A stretch of DNA of 64,000 bases from Rhinopithecus roxellana. Its lineage: Eukaryota; Chordata; Mammalia; Primates; Cercopithecidae. The DNA lies in assembly GCF_007565055.1 (NCBI RefSeq), contig NC_044552.1, positions 38,782,069 to 38,846,068 of the forward strand, given 5' to 3'. The first letter of the stretch is position 1, and every line of letters starts with the position of its first letter. A program made the position numbers and the translations under genes. This document shows, piece after piece, positions 49,836 to 61,611 of the stretch. The notes under the pieces were generated by a model. That model was not told the DNA's origin. It worked only from the letters and a program-made list of their open reading frames with translations, and made no database searches.

Positions 49836-50912
49836 GCTTTTCTTTAATTAAAACCAGAAAGGTGTTTAAGGAAAAAATAATAGAGGTTTACTAAATTCAA
49901 GGATTCATACATTATTATCTCTGGATGGGACATAAGAATGGCCTATTCTAAATGTTTCTGACTCCTACACAATTTTATAGATGAAAGAGTGAAAATATGG
50001 GACATGTCCAATGCTACAACAACAGTATTACAGATATAACTATGTATTACAGATAAAACTACATGTCAAATCTCTTGGCTTGTAATACACATAGTGAGGG
50101 TAGAAATTTTATTATTATATGCAGGATTACTTGAACCATTATAGCATCACAGCTGAAGTTTCCAGTGAGTAAAACTCAAAATACGGCAAAAGTCTGAATA
50201 TAGAAAGAAGTGTATAAATGAGTAGAAAAATAATTAAAGCCTTTGAAGTGGAACATTATTAATTCTGATGCCACTAATTTCAAATTCAAGAGAATACAGA
50301 CATAGACTGGGATAATACTTTCCTCAGGAAAACTTTGTTGTAAAATAACTCCAATTTAATAGTTTTCAGCAGGATCAGGGCATAAATGTTTAAATATACA
50401 GAGAAAAATGTCAAGAATTTCTAAAAACTTATAAAAAATTAATTTATGTATACATATCACTAGGTTAATTACAGCTCCTTCTCACATACTTTGTGAATCA
50501 AATTAACTGAAGAGGTCTTGTAGGTAACATTTTGTTACCACAGTTTTAGTTACTGAATGAGCTGCAGAGTACAATAGCTGAAATTCTTACAAGCTTTGAA
50601 TAGGTAATTAAAAAAAAAAAAACAAGTATATGAAAGCACTGAAGACTGATCAAAACCAGACTGAAACTGGAAACGGTAGTATGTACTTTTAGAAGGGAAT
50701 GTCAGTGGGTGGATTTCCTGTCTTTACAGTTTTAGTCTAAGGGCAGGATCCAGTGGGTAGAGGAGTGGCTAACATACAATCTTAGATCCTTGATAAATGA
50801 GATGCCAGAGTTTGGACAATCACAGTAGGTGCAGAATAAGAAAGGAAATCCCCAAAGGGACAGAACAGAAAGAGGGGGAGCCCCAAATTCAGTGTACAAA
50901 TTTTACCCAAAT
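49836..50912. other. Intronic sequence, nothing recognised
   Basis: No gene or repeat family was recognised. An A run lies at 50611-50622. Confidence 0.45.
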
Positions 50913-51042
50913 CTTTTTTTGTGAATGGGGACTGATGGAGTCTCACTATGCCCAGGCTAGTCTCAAACTCCTAGGCTAAAGTGATCTTCCTATCTCAGCC
51001 TCCTGAGTAGCTGAAATAACAAGTGCCATCATGTATGGCTTT
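50913..51042 (-). repeat. Alu monomer (FLAM-like)
   Basis: gatggagtctcactatgccc, caaactcctaggctaaagtg and ctcagcctcctgagtagctg form a single diverged arm on the minus strand. Confidence 0.85.
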
Positions 51043-52290
51043 CCTCAAATCTTTTACTAACCTCTAAGTTCTTCCTGTATGGTATGAAATGCATGCAATC
51101 CCACTAAAGCAAAAAGAAATGAAAAGACATTCTAGTTGCTGCCACTGAAGAGGATTTCAAAGTTTACAGGTGAGTCTAGAAAAGTAACTTCCCTGCTGAA
51201 CACATATACCAACAATACCACCACCACCAATAATAACAATATGTTCACAGGAATATAACAGAATTCCAAAATGCCTATGATGTATACGACTCACAAGGTC
51301 CACTATACACTTCAAAATTACCAGACACGCAAAAACACAAGAAAGCATGACAAGAAAATTCATATATTTAATTTTGCAACCAAGAATTTTACAACAGCAA
51401 TTCTAACCATGCTCAAAAGCACAAAATAAAATACATTTGTAACAAATGGACAAATAAAAAATAATGATAGATAAATGGAAACTATAAAAAATCGAATACA
51501 AATTCTAGAAGTATAAAATAAAATATCAGAAATAAAATATTATTAGATGGGTGTCACACTAGATTGGAGCTGACAGAAAGAAATGTATAGAAGATAAAGT
51601 TCAATAGAATTGCTCCAATCTGAAGAATAGAGAGAAAACATTAAAAGAGGAATTAAAAAGCACCTGAGTTACCTATGGAATAATATCAAAGTAACTAATA
51701 CAATGTACTTGGAGTTTCAGAAGTGAAGGAGAGGGAATAAGGCAGAAAAAAATCTAAAGAAATAACTGCCAAAAAGTCCCCTAATTTGGTTAAAGACATA
51801 CACTGTCTTTGATTCAAGAGATTTAAGATTCAAGAATCTCAGTGAATTTTCAGCAGGATAAATACAAAGAAAACCATGTTTATGGATATCATGGCCAAAC
51901 AGCTGAACATCAGAAGTAAATCAAAAGCTATAATTCCGAAAGCATCCAGAGAAAACAACATATTAGATACAGGGAAACAGTAACATAAATCTACTGACTT
52001 ATAACTGAAAACAACAGATAGAGAAAAGAGTGGAATGACATCATTAAAATACTGAAAAATAAAACTTTCGAGACAGAATTCTATCTAATGAAATATCATC
52101 CAAGAATGAAGAAAAAGTAAAGACTTTTTCAGAAATATCAAAACTAAGATAACCATCACTAGCTAACTTGCACTACAACAAATGTTAAACAAAATTTAGC
52201 AGAATAGAAAAGAAAATGATACAAGAAAACTCCAATTATGAAAGAGAAATAAAGAACAATGGGAATGGTAAACATTAAGCTCTATTTTTT

Positions 52291-52325
52291 TAATTGCTTC
52301 TCAGCCTTTTGGCTAAGATCAAGTG
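52291..52325 (+). pseudogene. RNU2: U2 snRNA 5'-end fragment (retrotransposed, truncated)
   Basis: 52293-52325 matches the first 33 nt of U2 spliceosomal RNA (cttttggctaagatcaagtg is exact). The only differences are two CpG-decay transitions near the start. Two extra bases (ta) precede it. The 14-bp sequence aagctctatttttt occurs immediately on both sides (52277-52290, 52326-52339) as a perfect target-site duplication. There is no A-tail and the remaining 150 or so nt of U2 are absent. It is a processed fragment, not a working snRNA gene. Confidence 0.92.
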
Positions 52326-52773
52326 AAGCTCTATTTTTTCTCTTAGTTTCATTAAAACACACTAGATTAAGACAAAAATTATGGTATTATGGCTTATATA
52401 TATAGATGTAGTAGTATGCATGACAATTATAGCATAAAGGACATGGACCTATATATATATACAAGAGTCTTACATTCTATGTGAGTTAAGTAGTATAACT
52501 CCCAAGTACACTGAACATTTAAGGATGTACATTGTAATCCTTAACATGACTACTGAAAAAAGGATGCAAAAAGATATCATAAAGAAATCAATATGTAAAT
52601 TCAAAGGAATTTCTAAAAAAACATACAACCCAAAAGAAGACAAGAAAGATAAAAAGATGAACAATAACAGAGGAAATACGCAGAAAACAAATAGGAAAAG
52701 TTACCCTATATCCAACCACGTGAATTAATACATCAAATATCACAGAATTATGGACTACAATTAAGATACAGAT

Positions 52774-53056
52774 GGGGGGAGGGCACGGCAGCTCATGCCT
52801 ATAATCCCAGCACTGTGGGAGGCTGAGGTGGGTAGACTGCTTGAGCCCAGGAGTTTGAGAATAGCTTGGGCAACATGGTGAAACCCTGCCTTTACAAAAC
52901 AAATACAATAATTAGCTAGTCGTAGTGGTGCATGCCTGTAGTCCCAGCTACTCAGGAGGCTGAAGTGGGAGGATTGCTTGAGCCTGGGAGATTCAGGCTG
53001 CAATGAGCTATGATCATGCTACAATACTCCAGCCTGGAAGACAAAGCAAGACTCTG

Positions 53057-53105
<49 letters not shown>

Positions 53106-53115
53106 GAAAAAAAAA
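52774..53115 (+). repeat. AluJ-like element with long A-tail
   Basis: Diverged dimer (agactgcttgagcccaggag, cttgggcaacatggtg). The tail at 53060-53115 is more than 50 nt of nearly pure A. Copies of aagatacaga flank it at about 52763 and 53114. Confidence 0.93.
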
Positions 53116-53208
53116 GATACAGACAGAAAGGAAGAATAAAGAAGCATGACCCAATTATTTGCTGACTATAAGAGATGACTTTAAATACATTACATTTATC
53201 TTTCAATA

Positions 53209-55564
53209 CAGGCATACCTCACTTTATTGCACTTTGTTTTATTGTGCTTCAAATATGTTATATGTTTTGCAAACTTAAGGTTTGTGGTAATCCAAAATCA
53301 AACAAATCTGTCAGGGCCATTTTTCCAAAAGCATGTGTCCAACTTTATGTCTCTGTGTCATATTTTGGTACTTTTCACAGTATTTCAAATGTTTTCATTA
53401 TTATTTTATCTGTTATGGTGATCTGTGATCTTTAGTGTTACTATTATAATTGTCTTGGGGGGCCACGAACTGTATTCATATGAGATAGCAAATTTAATAA
53501 ATGTGTCTGTTCTGACTACTCCACTGACTAACTGTTCCTCCATCTTTCTCCCTTCCCTCAGGCCTCCCTATTCCCTGAGACACAACGATACTGAAATTAG
53601 GCCAATTAACAACCCTACAATGGCTTCTAAGTATTTCCGATGTAAGGAAGAGTTACATGTCTCTCACTTTAAATCAAAAGCTACAAATGATTAAGCTTAG
53701 TGAAGGAGCCATGTTGAAAGCCAAGACAGGATAAAAGCTAGCCCTCTTGCCCCAGATAGCCAAGCTGTGAGTGCCAAGGCAAAGTTCTTGAAGAAAATTA
53801 AAAAATGCTGGTCTACTGAACACACAAATGATAAGAAGGTAAAACAGCCTTATTGCTGATATGGAGAACGTTTCAGTGGGATGAATAGAAGATCAAACTA
53901 GCCACGACACTTCCTTAAGCCAAAGCCTAATCCAGAGCAAGGCACTAACACTCTTTAATTCTGTGAAGCCCGAGAGAGATGAGAAACATACAAAAGAGAA
54001 GTTAGAGGCTACCAGAGACTGGTTCATAAGATTTAGGAAAGAAGGCATCTCTATTACACAAAAGTGCAAGGTGAAGTAGCGAATGATTATGTAGAAACTG
54101 TAGTAAGTTATCCTGAAGGTTTAGCTAAGATCAATGATGAAGATGGCTACATGTAACAACAGATTTTCATTGTAGATGAAATGGCTATTAGAAGAAGATG
54201 CCATCTTGGACATTCATAGCTAGAGAGGAGAAACCAATGCCTGGCTTCAAAGCTTCAAAGCTGACTCTCTTGTTAGTGGTTCATGCAGCTGGTGATTTTA
54301 AGTTTTAGCTAGTGTTCATGTACCATTCTAAAAATCAGGATCCTGAAGAATTATGCTAAATCTATTCTGCTTACACTCTATAAATGGAACAACAAAGCCT
54401 AGATGACAGCACATCCATTTACAGTATGGTTTATTGAATATTTTAAGCCCAGTGTTGGGACCTACTATTCAGAAAAAGATTCCCTTCAAAATAATTACTG
54501 CTCATTGACAATGTATCTGGTCACCCAAGAGCTCTGATGAAGTAAGAAAAGATGAACATTGTCTTCATGACCGCTAACAAAATCCATTCTGCAGCACAAT
54601 TCAAGGAGTAATTTCAACTTTCAAGTTTTATTACTTAAGAAATATGTTTCATAAGACTATTGCTCCCATACATGGTGATTTCTCTGACGGATCTAAGGAA
54701 AGTAAATGAAAATCTTCTGGAAAGGATTCATTATTCTAGAAGCCATTAAGAACATTTGTGATTCATGTGAAGAGATCAAAATATCAACATTTACAGGAGT
54801 TTGGAAGAAGTTGATTCCAACTCTCATGAATGGCTTTGAGCGGTCAAGACTTCAGTGGGATAAATAGCAGAAGAACTAAAACTGGAGCCTGAAGATGTGA
54901 CTGAACTGCTCAATCTCATGATAAAACTTCAATGGGTGAGAGTTGTTGCTTATGGATGAACCAAGAAAGTGGTTTCTTGAGAAGATGTCTACATTGGTGA
55001 AGATGCTGTGAACATTTAAAAAAATAACCACAAAAACTCCTACAAAAGACTTAGACTTAGTTCCATAAACTTAGCTGATAAAGCAGTGTCCGGGTTTGAG
55101 AGAACCGACTTCAGTTATGAAAGAAGTACTGCTATGGGTAAATGCTATCAAACAATATCACATGCTACAGAGAAATCTTTCAAGAAAGGAAGAGCCAATC
55201 ATTGTGGCAAACTTCACACTGTTGTCTTATCTTAAGATATTGCCCCAGCTACCCCAACCTTCAGCAACCACCACCCTGATCAATCAGTAGCCATTAACAT
55301 TGAGGCAAAACCCTCCACCAGCAAAAGATTTATGACGTGCTAATGACTCAGATGGTAATTAGCATTTAAAAAAATATTTTAAAATTAAGGTATGTACATG
55401 TTTTAGACATAATGCCATTGTAAACTTATAGACTACAGTATAGTGTAAACATAATTTTTATATGCAGCAGGAAACCAGAAAATTTGTGTGACTCGCTTTA
55501 TTGCAATATTCACTTCAATATGGCAGTGTGGAAACAGACCTGCAATATCTCTGAAGTATGCCTG
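53209..55564 (+). mobile_element. Nearly complete Tigger1 DNA transposon
   Basis: Terminal inverted repeats caggcatacctcactttatt (left) and aagtatgcctg (right end at 55564) bound 2,356 bp, close to the 2.4 kb of full Tigger1 (TcMar-Tigger, pogo-type). The left flank has the expected TA (53207-53208); the right TA is now CA. The old L1M sequence continues on both sides, so the insertion interrupted it. Confidence 0.92.
53620..55365 (+). pseudogene. Tigger1 transposase pseudogene
   Basis: Pogo-type transposases have an N-terminal CENP-B-like DNA-binding region and a DDE/D catalytic domain, and they cut and paste at TA. The start MASKYFRCKEELHVSHFKSK (53620) is open only to 53694. Later nucleotide sequence keeps transposase order (atggaacaacaaagcctaga; cattgacaatgtatctggtc, the region of an expected catalytic Asp). 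A C-terminal frame is open at 55096-55290 (LPQLPQPSATTTLINQ). Multiple frameshifts and stops make it nonfunctional. Confidence 0.88.
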
Positions 55565-56256
55565 CAGAAACATACAAATATATTGAAAGAAAGTGGAAAG
55601 AAAAACATATTATGTAAACAGTAATCACATGGCTGGAATGGCTAAATCAATCAGATAAATGGACTTCATAATGTACAGTATTTTCAGTAAGAAAAAGAGA
55701 TATTTCATAAATACAAAAAACAGAAAATCCACGTTCACAGATTGTGATATTTAGTATTGCTAAAACATATCCCAAACTGACATAAGCATTCAACCTAATC
55801 CCTTTCAAAATCCCACCAGGCTTTTCTTTTTTCTTTTTCTTTCTTTCGTAGTAACTAACAAGTTGATTCTAAAATTTATATAGAAATGCAAAGAACACAG
55901 CATGTCCATAGTAAGCTTAAAAAATAACAGAGTTTGAAGACTTATATTATAATCAAATAAACGCAAATGAAACTCCAAAAATAAATCCATATAGATATAT
56001 TGTTCAAGCAATCCAGTGGGAGAAAAGAGAGTCTTTCAGCAAATAGTTCTGCAATAATTAGATATCCATAAGTAAAAAATTGAATTTGGCCTCGACTCAT
56101 ACAATAAATGGATTTTAATTTAACCAGATTAATAGAACCAAATACAAAAACCAAAGGGATAAAGCTTCTAGAAGAAAACACAGGACAATATCATCATGAC
56201 ATGGGAGTAGCCAAAGGTTTCTTAAGACACAGACAATAAACATAAAAGAAAAAAAC
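55565..56256 (+). mobile_element. Ancient L1M continued (endonuclease remnant, deletion, RT end)
   Basis: gaaagaaaaacatattatgt and ggctggaatggctaaatcaa belong to the ORF2 endonuclease part and resume the sequence broken by Tigger1. Near 55745 the sequence jumps to the RT C-terminal part (ttcaaaatcccaccaggctt, ttctagaagaaaacacagga), so about 2 kb is missing. Confidence 0.75.
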
Positions 56257-57732
56257 TATGTAAGGAAGGGATCCAGTTCCAGCTTTCTACATATGGCTAG
56301 CCAGTTTTCCCAGCACCCTTTATTAAATAGGGAATCCTTTCCCCATTTCTTGTTTTTGTCAGGTTTGTCAAAGATCAGATGGTTGTAGATATGTGGTATT
56401 ACTTCTCAGGGCTCTGTTCTGTTCCATTGGTCTATATCTCTGTTTTGGTGCCAGTACCATGCTGTTTTGGTTACTGAAACTGGATCCCTTCCTTACACCT
56501 TATACTAAAATTAATTCAAGATGGATTAAAGACTTAAATGTTAGATCTAAAATCATAAGAACCCTAGAAGAAAACCTAGGCCATACCATTCAGGACATAG
56601 GTATGGGCAAGAACTTCATGACTAAAACACCAAAAGCAATGGCAACAAAAGCCAAAACTGACAAATGGGATCTAATTAAACGAAAGAGCTTCTGCACAGC
56701 AAAAGAAACTACCATCAAAGTGAACAGGCAACCTACAGAATGGGAGAAAATGTTTACAATCTACCCATCTGACAAAGGGCTAATATCCAGAATCTACAAA
56801 GAACTTAAACAAATTTACAAGAAAAAATCAAACAAACCCATCAAAAAGTGGGCAAAGGATATGAACAGACACTTCTCAAAAGAAGACATTTATGCAGCCA
56901 ACAGGCACATGAAAAAATGCTCATCATCACTGGCCATCAGAGAAATACAAATCAAAACCACAATGAGATGCCATCTCATTGTTAGTATGGCAATCATTAA
57001 AAAGTCAGGAAACAACAGGTGCTGGACAGGATGTGGAGAAATACGAATGCTTTTACACTGTTGGTGGGACTGTAAACTAGTTCAACCACTGTGGAAGACA
57101 GTGTAGTGATTCCTCAAGGATCTAGAACTAGAAATACCATTTGACCCAGCCATCCCATTACTAGGTATATACCCAAAGGATTATAAATCATGCTATAAAG
57201 ATACATGCACACATATGTTTATTGTGGCACTATTCACAATAGCAAAGACTTGGAACCAACCCAAATGTCGATCAATGACAGACTGAATTAAGAAAATGTG
57301 GCATATATATACCATGGAATACTATGCAACCATAAAAAAGGATGGTTCGTGTCGTTTGTAGGGACATGAACGAAGCTGGAAACCATCATTCTCAGAAAAC
57401 TATCGCAAGGACAGAAAACCAAACATCACATTTTCTCACTCATAGATGGGAACTGAACAATGAGAACACTTGGACATAGGGTGGGGAACATCACACACCA
57501 GGGGGCCTGTTGTGGGGTGGGGAGAGCGGGGAGAGAGAGCATTAGGAGATATACCTAATGTGAATAAATGACTAGTTAACGGGGGCAGCACATTGACATG
57601 ACACATGTATACATATGTAACAAACCTGCAGGTTGTGCACATGTACCCTAGAATTTAAAGTATAATTTTAAAAAATTAAAAAAAATAAATAAATGCAAGA
57701 ACACTGTCAAAAAAAAAAAAAAAAAAAAAAAA
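56257..57732 (+). mobile_element. 5'-truncated, 5'-inverted L1PA (twin priming)
   Basis: 56257-56474 is L1 ORF2 in reverse orientation (ctagccagttttcccagcac). From 56475 the sequence runs forward through the ORF2 C terminus (RT end, Cys-rich motif C-x3-C-x7-H-x4-C at about 57019-57072), the 3'UTR and the A-tail. The two parts overlap by about 20 bp (aactggatcccttccttac is present in both orientations). The duplication aaaagaaaaaaac lies at 56244-56256 and 57733-57745. The 237-codon open frame at 56393-57106 reads across the inversion joint and is an artefact. Confidence 0.94.
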
Positions 57733-57745
57733 AAAAGAAAAAAAC

Positions 57746-58440
57746 GAAAAAAAAAGAAACAAATTGGATAAATTAGGCTTCATCAGAAAGTTAAAATTTC
57801 TCCACTAAGACAATGAACAGGTAAGCCACAAACTGAGAGAAAAATATGTGAAAAATATGTGTTTGATAAAGGACTGCTGTCACAAGATATGTAAAGAACT
57901 ACAAACTGGTAATAAAAGTCAGCCCCTTTGCCTGAAAAAAAAAAAAAAAATGGGTAAAGGATTTGAAGAGATACTTCTCAGAGTAAGATACATAAATGGA
58001 CAATCAGTACATTAAAAAGTGCTCAACATTATCAGTCATCAGAGAAATACACACTCAAACTGTTATCAGAAAATATCCACTAGAATGGCTAAAAGTAAAA
58101 ATGACAATGCCAAATGTTGATGAAGCTGTGGAGCAACTGAAACTCTAATACACTGTTGGTGGAAGTATAAAATGGTACAACCTCTTTGGAAAAAAGTCTT
58201 ATTGTTTCTTCAAAAACCAAACACATGCCTAACTCTATGACCGAACAATTTCATTCACTGCCAACTACCTAAGAAAAACGAAAACATTTATCCTTACAAA
58301 CTTGTACAATAATATTCACAGCAGGTTTATTCATAATACCTCACAAACTGGTGACAGTCCAGATATTCACCAACATGAGAATGCATAAACAGATATGTTC
58401 ATGCAAGTCCATTCTTTCTTTATGTAGAAGCACTTTTAAA
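57746..58440 (+). mobile_element. Ancient L1M, ORF2 C-terminal end
   Basis: attggataaattaggcttca continues the L1M interrupted at 56256. Then come tcaacattatcagtcatcag, tgttggtggaagtataaaat and cagatattcaccaacatgag in normal ORF2 order. An A run at 57933-57949 interrupts it. Confidence 0.85.
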
Positions 58441-58793
58441 TAGTTGAAGACTGATATTTCATAGTCTCTTCTCTTTAATGGTCAAATACCTCAAGTTCAT
58501 CCCAGCAGTTATTACAAGACATGTTTTTCAGTTCCTTCACACACCTGCCTCCTCTCCCATTACTCTCCTTTAGACATGCTCCACTGTGTCAATGTCCATT
58601 CTACAGGATGATGCCCAATACTAAAAGAAGTTCCTTATCAGTCACATCATAATATTGGCTCCTAAGAAATTCACAGGCAAATAAAAATCTCAAAATCATT
58701 TAAAATGTATGGTATTATTAATCTATATTTTCCTCATTATCAATCATACCAACTGCACTACTGGCCTGCAATTCTTCAAAATGTATTTTAAAA

Positions 58794-58940
58794 AACAGCT
58801 GAGCATAGTGGTGTGCCTGTAGTCCCAGCTACTTGGGAGGATGAGGCAGAGAGATGGCTTGAGGTCAGGAGATCAAGGCTGCAGTGCACTGTGATCATGC
58901 CTGTGAACAGCCGCTGCACTTCAGCCTGGGCAACACAGAA
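58794..58940 (+). repeat. Alu monomer (FLAM-like)
   Basis: gtgcctgtagtcccagctac, atggcttgaggtcaggagat and cttcagcctgggcaacacag form a single arm, without an A-tail. Confidence 0.85.
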
Positions 58941-60418
58941 AATCTAGAAAATCTAGAAAGTTAACTTGAATATTAAACTTGCTAATCTAGTAAGAACCCA
59001 ATCTTAATCAGCCCAGTTCCTTATATGGTTAGTGCTCAAGAATGATACCCCTTAAAATAAAATGCACTGTGTATTAACCCCACATCTTGCATTTCCAATT
59101 CTAATCCACTGTACATGGCACTACCATTTGGATCTTAAAACACCCTTTTGAACTCCTCACCCTTCAGCCAAGAAACCATCAACCATCCATTCCTTCTTAA
59201 CTCTAGCAGTTTAAGACTCTACACAATCTGAGCCTTAATTTTCTAATCCAAATGCCTACTATTCCTCTTTAATGAACCTTAATCCTTGAATATTTTAAAC
59301 AGCATTGGGTTTTTCCCCTTGTAAAATGGTACTTATGCTGTCTTTGAGTCCTAGAGTATTATCCTAACTTCTACCTTATCAAAGTCCTATTTTTCCTTTA
59401 ACCTCAGCTTTCTCTCTAAAGTCTTTGACTGCAACGAGAGGATTTTTGTTTTGTTTTGTTTTAAACTTCTGTACTTTCTGTCTGAGTCACTCATTTGGAA
59501 ACTAGTATATGCCATCTTAAACTGTTTGTTCAATTATTTGCTTATTTGTTTTACAAAATGTCCTGTCTTCCTGAACACAGATCATCTCAGTCTCCAGAGC
59601 CCCACTTTGGACTCAATTTGGTATAGTATTTGATGTACAGGCCCTTAATGTTGCCTGCTGATTTTGTCAGGTGATAAAGGGCCGGAAGGAAGACTTCCAG
59701 TCTCTGAATATTCATCTTGTATCAGTCACAGGAGAGGAGCGGGGTGTCTGCCAGCCAGAAAAAAGTTTGAGGCTTATACTAACATATTTTGTCAGAAGGC
59801 TCTCTGACACTCATGCTCCCACCTCCCAGAGAGCCCAGGAAATCCAGTACATATAGGATATTCCTCTCAACTGCTGGGTAGCTGGGAACAGCGGCTGTGG
59901 TTGCTGAGCAGTTGCCCAGGGCAGCTTGGCCACCCTGGAGAACCAAGAAAAAAGGGGAAATAAAGAGTTTTCCTAGGCATGCAAGCAATCACTTGAATGT
60001 TAAAAGAAAACTAGGCTTGTTGTGTTCACAGTAAATTTCCTCAATTAGAAATGTTACAACAAATTTGTCTGATGTTAATGGAAAGCATACTTATACACAT
60101 ATTCATAAAGTGAACATGCATCAAAGACATTTTAAAGGGTGTTCTTTGACATCATAATTTGGGTTTGTAACATAAAGAAAACAAATAGTGATTAATCAAC
60201 TAAGTAAGCTTTAGGGACTTTTGTATGTTGACTGATAATGATGTATGACCTTTTCTAAGAAAAAAATGGATTTTTAATGGGTATAAACATTTTAATTCCT
60301 ATTTGGTTTCCAAACCAATTTGATTTTCCAAGCAGCATAAGAAAATGTTAAATTGTCCTTTTGTTTGTAATAAGATGCTATACAGGCATATATCTTAACA
60401 TATTTTCTAAGTATCCTA
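58941..60418. other. Intronic sequence, possibly containing diverged L2
   Basis: 59140-59440 is pyrimidine-rich and vaguely L2-like. A tandem gaaaatcta lies at 58948-58965. Open frames at 59451-59633, 59671-59856 and 59779-59988 have no recognised homology. Confidence 0.4.
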
Positions 60419-60608
60419 GAGCAGAGAAACTTAAACCTAGGGCCCATAGGGTTCACAGATTCCTTGGATCCACAGAATGGCTTCACAATGTCTCTAAACA
60501 GCCTGAAACTGTAGGCAAAATTTGTGAATGTGCTTAGGAAAAGGGTTTATAGTTTTCATCAGATTCTCAAAGGGGTCTGTGACCTAAAAAAGATTACAAC
60601 TACTTCTT
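60419..60608. mobile_element. hAT-type nonautonomous DNA transposon remnant
   Basis: gtttatagttttcatcagat, tctcaaaggggtctgtgacc and the opposing cttaaacctagggcccatag resemble a MER-type (Charlie-related) short DNA element that I cannot name exactly. Confidence 0.5.
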
Positions 60609-61503
60609 AGAGATGATTTGAACCACTATCCTTGCCTACAGATATTAACAAGGAGTAGAAATGTGTACTTAAGGTATATACAGAGCTTAACCATTTTCAG
60701 GTTATACACTTCAACCAACTTGACCCAAAACTTACTTCACAACTCTACATGTAGATACGAACTTAACCTTCTCGCTGTCTTATCTATGGATATTCGATTG
60801 AATTATGTGAAACTGCTGTTTTTGTTAGTGAAAAGGGTCAAATATTGGCAAATATATTCAACACATTGCAATACATTTCTGGTTTTAAGGTAGATGCTGT
60901 TTACAGAGGATATTCTATATACTAAAAGTGGTGCACAGTTATTATACAGAGCCTTAAAATTGGCAAGAAAACTTTAGTTCCCATAGCAAAAGCAGATCAG
61001 AAAAGAACGTAATTTTCACATAGTAGGGGCAATCTAAAAACTCAAGATGAATGAAGACAAACTTCTTTAAATCATGTTTAGAGATAATAATTGAAATGGA
61101 AAGTTATCAATAAATGCCAGGAATTATGTGAATAATAATGATAACACTCATCTTTTGAGGCACAAAGAAATAAATGACTTTTCCAACATTACCTAAACCA
61201 GTTTTTCATCTCCCATAAAAATAAGAAATGCCTCGCAACCATCCCTTTCATTGAAGGGCTAGGAAAAGCTAAGTGAAGTAAGAAACAGGTGAAAAAAATC
61301 ATTGTCTTACGTGGACTGTCAGGGCCTGGCACATAGTAGGTGCTCAATTAAATACTTATTTGAATGTCTAATGTATTTAAGATTCTTTGACTGAAGGCTA
61401 TACATTCCTGCATAATCTTTTTAAAGGAAACACTAATGTAAATACCAGATATGTGACAAAATTCACAAATGTGTTAAAGGCAGATTTTTTTTTTTGTACT
61501 TAC
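60609..61503. other. Intron near the SUPT3H exon; MIR scraps
   Basis: 61130-61205 resembles a minus-strand MIR (tgataacactcatcttttga). 61318-61365 (cagggcctggcacatagtag, gtgctcaatt) is a MIR or L2 3' end. Confidence 0.5.
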
Positions 61504-61611
61504 CTCAGCAGAGTTGTGATACTGAATGAAGGTTGCAGAAATGGCATGGCTGAAGGGGTCCCCTGCCTTAGTTACCATGTCTTGCCTCACAAGCAGAGCC
61601 AGATCCACTAA
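61504..61611 (-). CDS. SUPT3H: SUPT3H internal coding exon (middle of C-terminal histone fold)
   Basis: This 108-bp minus-strand exon encodes exactly 36 codons, beginning [20 protein letters not shown] and ending [16 protein letters not shown]. It follows directly on the VAQ that ends the 62687-62799 exon. The acceptor is cttctag behind a pyrimidine tract (61612 upward), and the donor is a strong gtaagt at 61503-61498. Both borders are phase 0. The alternating hydrophobic helix LVDLALLVR continues the histone-fold helix begun in the previous exon. In SPT3 this C-terminal fold is TAF11-like and pairs with the N-terminal TAF13-like fold within one chain (family knowledge). The intron to the previous exon is only 1,075 bp; the next intron is 20.5 kb. 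Confidence 0.95.

Larger units (their letters stand above)
51440..53208 (+). mobile_element. Ancient L1M, ORF1 to early ORF2 part
   Basis: Degenerate ORF1-type sequence (attccgaaagcatccagaga, gaatgacatcattaaaatac, tcatccaagaatgaagaaaa) leads to aaggatgtacattgtaatcc and atgacccaattatttgctga. The element is similar to HAL1/L1M ORF1. It also contains ORF2 pieces beyond 55565, so it was a full L1. It carries the U2 fragment and an Alu, and is cut by Tigger1 at 53208. Confidence 0.75.
40968..61503 (-). other. SUPT3H: SUPT3H intron (20.5 kb)
   Basis: This is the stretch between two phase-compatible SUPT3H exons. It carries MIR, AluJ, L1M and MLT1-like remnants, a 5 kb minus-strand L1, a multi-layer L1M/Tigger1/L1PA nest and two Alu monomers. 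No other exon, RNA gene or CpG island was recognised. The large minus-strand L1 is in the sense direction of the host gene, while the L1M nest is antisense. Confidence 0.9.

Noticed and set aside
52293..52325. Functional U2 snRNA gene
   Set aside because: Only the first 33 nt are present, without Sm site, 3' stem-loops or snRNA promoter elements.
56393..57106. Longest open frame in the window (237 codons)
   Set aside because: It starts in antisense L1 and runs through the inversion joint into ORF2, so it is a by-product of twin priming and not a gene.
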